The notes under the pieces are model-generated. The model saw nothing but the letters and a program-made list of their open reading frames with translations. It did no database searches and was not told the DNA's origin. 15,599 nt of DNA from Acidimicrobiaceae bacterium (GTDB taxonomy: Bacteria; Actinomycetota; Acidimicrobiia; Acidimicrobiales; RAAP-2): positions 1-15,599 of the forward strand of contig JAUTXB010000074.1 in NCBI GenBank assembly GCA_030838245.1, written 5' to 3'. The translations under genes and the position numbers were made by a program. How positions within the stretch are numbered: position 1 is the first letter of the stretch; each line of letters opens with the position of its first letter. Positions 13,569-15,599 of the stretch are shown here, in pieces.

Positions 13569-13805
13569 TCAGGAGATCCCGAAACCGACCCGTCGATCGG
13601 TCGATGGGGCGTCGACCTCGATGTAGGCGACCTTGGCCGCAGGGACACCCACCCTGCGTCCCTTGCGGTCGGTCAGCCACAAGATGCTGTTCCCCCCGGA
13701 CAGAACCTCTTCGATGTCGGCCAGGACCTTGTCACGATCTGTGTCCTCGGCCAACTCGACGTCGAGCTCCTTGACCGACTGGACAATCCCGATACGCACG
13801 TCCAC
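13569..13805 (-). CDS. DUF3107 family small protein (Rv3208A/TB9.4-like)
   Basis: This 78-residue protein is MDVRIGIVQSVKELDVEL through to a closing RRVGFGIS. It matches the actinobacterial DUF3107 family, including the pattern of strand, LTDRKGRRV, AAKVAYIEV and the RRVGFG terminus. The family has no assigned function that I know of. The start is the first of two nearby GTG codons: AGGAG (13814-13818 on the minus strand) lies eight bases from GTG 13805 but 14 from GTG 13799, and the family begins with a short residue-plus-V strand. It is the first gene of the minus-strand series leading to the BagA/B-like pair and beyond. Confidence 0.88.
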   Translation of the reverse strand: MDVRIGIVQSVKELDVELAEDTDRDKVLADIEEVLSGGNSILWLTDRKGRRVGVPAAKVAYIEVDAPSTDRRVGFGIS

Positions 13806-13830
13806 CTGGCACGCTCCTCTCAGAAGGACA

Positions 13831-13851
13831 CCGGCAGCTCTGCCGGCTGCC
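13831..13851. other. Overlapping inverted repeats in the divergent DUF3107/dGTPase gap
   Basis: CCGGCAG (13831-13837) and CTGCCGG (13840-13846) form a near-palindrome with a two-base centre. GGCAGC (13833-13838) can instead pair with GCTGCC (13846-13851). The element lies 13 bases upstream of the DUF3107 Shine-Dalgarno, so it could be an operator or a leader hairpin. No known regulator motif was recognised. Confidence 0.35.
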
Positions 13852-13926
13852 AACGACGATACAAGGTCCGAGACAGCGCCCGTCCCCGCGTCGCTTCGGT
13901 CACATCGTTGCGTCACACTGGACATC

Positions 13927-15108
13927 ATGTTGGGTGAGAACGAACGGGAAGACGAGACCGAGCGGCAGGGCGAGACCGAGCGGAACCGCCGCTGGGCCTC
14001 CACCATGGTCGGCTTCCCCGATCACGGGGCCAGGTTCGCCCACGCCGACAGCCACACCGGTGCCGGTCCCGGTGCGATGGGCGCCTTCGACCGGGCCCAA
14101 CGCGAAGAGCTCGAGGAAGTCCAGCTGGCCGAAGGGGCCACCCGTGCCCGAGGCGCCGGCCACCGGGCACGGGCAGAAGACCCCGATCGGTGGCGGACCT
14201 GCTTCGAGCGCGACCGGGACCGGATCCTGCATGCCACGGCCTTTCGGCGCCTGGCTGGCAAGACACAGGTGTTCGTCTTCCCCGACGACCATCAGCGCAC
14301 CCGGCTCACCCACGCCCTGGAGGTCGCCCAGGTAGCCACCAGCATTGCCCGGGCGTGCCGATTGAACGTCTCGCTCACCGAGGCCATCGCCCTCGGTCAC
14401 GACTGCGGTCACGGTCCGGGTGGGCACGCCAGCGAGGACGCCCTTTCGCCCTACCTCGACGGCGGGTTCGACCATGCGGTCTGGGGCGCCGACGTTTCAT
14501 TGGACCCGTTCAACCTGTGCGCCGAGACCCTCGACGGGATCCGAAACCACTCCTGGTCCCGCCCGGCACCATCCACGCCCGAGGGTGAGGTGGTGAGCTG
14601 GGCCGACCGGATCGCCTATGTCTGCCATGACTTCGAGGACGCGGTGGCCAGCGGGATCGTTCCCTTGTCCGTCCTTCCCGACGTGGTTCGTCAGCGCTGC
14701 GGGGAGCGCCGGAGCCAGCAGCTCGGGGCGTTCATCGACGGGGTGGTCGAGACGGTGACCCGGACCGGTCGGATCGGCATGGGCGAAGAGCTGGCCGACG
14801 CCCTGGCTGCCTTTCGGGTCGCCAACTACGAGCACATCTACCTGCGCCCCAGCTCGCTGGCCCAGAACGGCGCGGTGGTGGCCGTCTTACGGGCCTTGGT
14901 CGATCACTACGCCGATCGCCCCAACCGGATCCCTTCGGTGGCGGAAGCGGGCGGGGGCCTCCGCGGTGGCGAGCCTCAGGCGCTCCGTGCCGGGGTCGAG
15001 TACGTCGCTGGGATGACCGACCGGTTCGCGTTCACCCAAGCGGTTGCCCTGCTCGGCTGGGACCCGGCCAAGCTCCCCGTGGGTGTGGGCGTCGCCGAAC
15101 GACGCTGA
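13927..15108 (+). CDS. dgt: dGTPase-like HD-domain deoxynucleoside triphosphate triphosphohydrolase
   Basis: The protein has 393 residues from ATG 13927. The conserved dGTPase core begins near 87 (RWRTCFERDRDRILHATAFRRLAGKTQVF). Metal-binding HD residues are His129 (RTRLTHALEVAQ), His158-Asp159 (LGHDCGHGPGGHASEDAL) and Asp227 (SWADRIAYVCHD). These enzymes split dNTPs into deoxynucleoside and triphosphate, limiting dNTP pools and aiding replication fidelity. The length fits the bacterial type-2 group. The first 85 residues are poorly conserved, acidic and charged, with an ETER repeat. ATG 14005 or 14077 could be the true start, as none of the three has a Shine-Dalgarno. The gene is divergent from DUF3107 and converges on mrp. 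In many bacteria dgt precedes dnaG, but no primase follows here. Confidence 0.9.
   Translation: MLGENEREDETERQGETERNRRWASTMVGFPDHGARFAHADSHTGAGPGAMGAFDRAQREELEEVQLAEGATRARGAGHRARAEDPDRWRTCFERDRDRILHATAFRRLAGKTQVFVFPDDHQRTRLTHALEVAQVATSIARACRLNVSLTEAIALGHDCGHGPGGHASEDALSPYLDGGFDHAVWGADVSLDPFNLCAETLDGIRNHSWSRPAPSTPEGEVVSWADRIAYVCHDFEDAVASGIVPLSVLPDVVRQRCGERRSQQLGAFIDGVVETVTRTGRIGMGEELADALAAFRVANYEHIYLRPSSLAQNGAVVAVLRALVDHYADRPNRIPSVAEAGGGLRGGEPQALRAGVEYVAGMTDRFAFTQAVALLGWDPAKLPVGVGVAERR
13953..13988 (+). repeat. Two-copy 18-base in-frame repeat at the dGTPase N-terminus
   Basis: Units at 13953-13970 and 13971-13988 share the stretch CGAGACCGAGCGG and give the repeated ETER in the protein. They fall in the poorly conserved leader, which weakens confidence that the earliest start codon is used. 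Confidence 0.55.
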
Positions 15109-15118
15109 GCGCAACGCC

Positions 15119-15151
15119 GGTGGCGACTCGGTGGCGGCTCAGTGGCGGCTC
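15119..15151. repeat. Three 11-base tandem repeats between dgt and mrp
   Basis: The units GGTGGCGACTC, GGTGGCGGCTC and AGTGGCGGCTC occupy 15119-15129, 15130-15140 and 15141-15151. They fill the 41-base gap between convergent stops, and the last unit overlaps the mrp stop codon. They look like replication slippage. No regulatory role is evident. Confidence 0.7.
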
Positions 15152-15599
15152 AGTGAACGGTCAGCTCTTGGCGGTAGACCCGTGCCGGTCCCAGTCCGAC
15201 CAGCTGCTCGGCCAACCCGGCGAAAGCCTGGGCTGCCTCCCCGTCGGGATCGGCCACCATGACCGGCACTCCGACGTCGCCGCCCTCGCGCAGGGCGGGA
15301 ACCAGTGGGATCTGGGCGAGGAGCGGCACGCCCAGCTCGCCGGCCAGGCTCTTCCCACCCCCCGCTCCGAACAGCTCATACCGGGTTCCGTCGTCACCGG
15401 TGAACCAGCTCATGTTCTCGATGACCCCCCGAACGGCCAGCTTCAGCTTCCTGGCCGCGTAGGCCGAGCGCTGTGCCACCCGTTGGGCCGCGGCTTGGGG
15501 CGTGGTGACCACGAACACCTCGGTCTTGGTCAGGTACTGCCCGAGCGATAGCGTCACATCCCCGGTGCCCGGCGGCATGTCCACCAACAAAAAGTCGGG
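15150..15599 (-). CDS. mrp: Mrp/ApbC (NBP35) family P-loop ATPase, C-terminal part (runs off right edge)
   Basis: The visible 149 residues are the C-terminal half of an Mrp-family iron-sulfur carrier ATPase. FLLVDMPPGTGD carries the Walker B/switch II motif, VVTTPQAAA follows, and NMSWF then FGAGGG and LLAQIPLVPALREGGD are standard family landmarks. Mrp proteins bind a 4Fe-4S cluster and pass it to apo-proteins in the cytosol. Most members have a CPxC pair between NMS-F and FGxGGG that holds the bridging cluster. Here that stretch is TGDDGTRYEL, without cysteine, and no cysteine appears in the visible part. The deviant Walker A and N-terminus lie beyond the window. Context gives no client. 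Confidence 0.92.
   Translation of the reverse strand, partial: PDFLLVDMPPGTGDVTLSLGQYLTKTEVFVVTTPQAAAQRVAQRSAYAARKLKLAVRGVIENMSWFTGDDGTRYELFGAGGGKSLAGELGVPLLAQIPLVPALREGGDVGVPVMVADPDGEAAQAFAGLAEQLVGLGPARVYRQELTVH

Noticed and set aside
1..15599. Prophage, insertion sequence, integron, CRISPR or toxin-antitoxin system
   Set aside because: No transposase, integrase, phage, cas or toxin-antitoxin-like gene was seen, nor any spaced repeat array. All major genes belong to chromosomal families.

Overview
The window is a gene-dense, high-GC bacterial chromosome segment with no mobile elements, tRNAs, rRNAs or CRISPR arrays that I can see. The gene set points to Actinomycetota: a WhiB protein beside a PdtaS-type sensor kinase, the actinobacterial MSMEG_4193 / DUF3090 / PI3K-like kinase trio, DUF3107, and a paired ArsA/Get3-like ATPase locus resembling mycobacterial BagA/BagB. 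Divergence from mycobacterial and Streptomyces sequences as I remember them, and the style of the Etf and F420-type proteins, suggest a deep branch such as Acidimicrobiia. That placement is inference. No gap between genes exceeds about 225 bases.

Layout, left to right. (1) 1-2289: a partial Fpg/MutM-type DNA glycosylase (-) is divergent from a FrhB-family F420/iron-sulfur oxidoreductase (+), which converges on a family-5 uracil-DNA glycosylase (-). (2) 2368-4332: a tight three-gene + operon encodes a histidine-phosphatase-fold putative phosphomutase, a DUF3090 protein with a zinc-ribbon-like tail, and a PI3/4-kinase-like protein. This trio is conserved in actinobacteria, but I know of no established function. 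(3) 4486-7132 (-): etfB-etfA, with a glycerophosphodiester phosphodiesterase upstream. (4) 7222-7644 (+): a whiB1-like gene with a likely promoter, an exact CRP-consensus palindrome and a strong Shine-Dalgarno that sets the start. It converges on pdtaS, the same order as M. tuberculosis whiB1 (Rv3219) and pdtaS (Rv3220c). (5) 7779-13805 (-): a head-to-tail series DUF3107, bagA-like, bagB-like, O-methyltransferase, PHP phosphoesterase, pdtaS, with gaps of 73, -1, 54, 67 and 2 bases. (6) 13927-15599: a dGTPase-like HD phosphohydrolase (+) converges on a partial Mrp/ApbC P-loop ATPase (-).

Functional themes are base-excision repair and nucleotide-pool hygiene (Fpg, UDG, dGTPase), flavin/F420/Fe-S electron transfer (FrhB family, EtfAB, Mrp, Fe-S WhiB), and signalling (CRP site, WhiB, PdtaS). 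Two points stand out. An exact TGTGA-N6-TCACA site lies upstream of whiB1. Four genes without a Shine-Dalgarno have a TANNNT box ending 6-7 bases before the start codon, the signature of leaderless transcripts, while neighbouring genes carry clear ribosome-binding sites.
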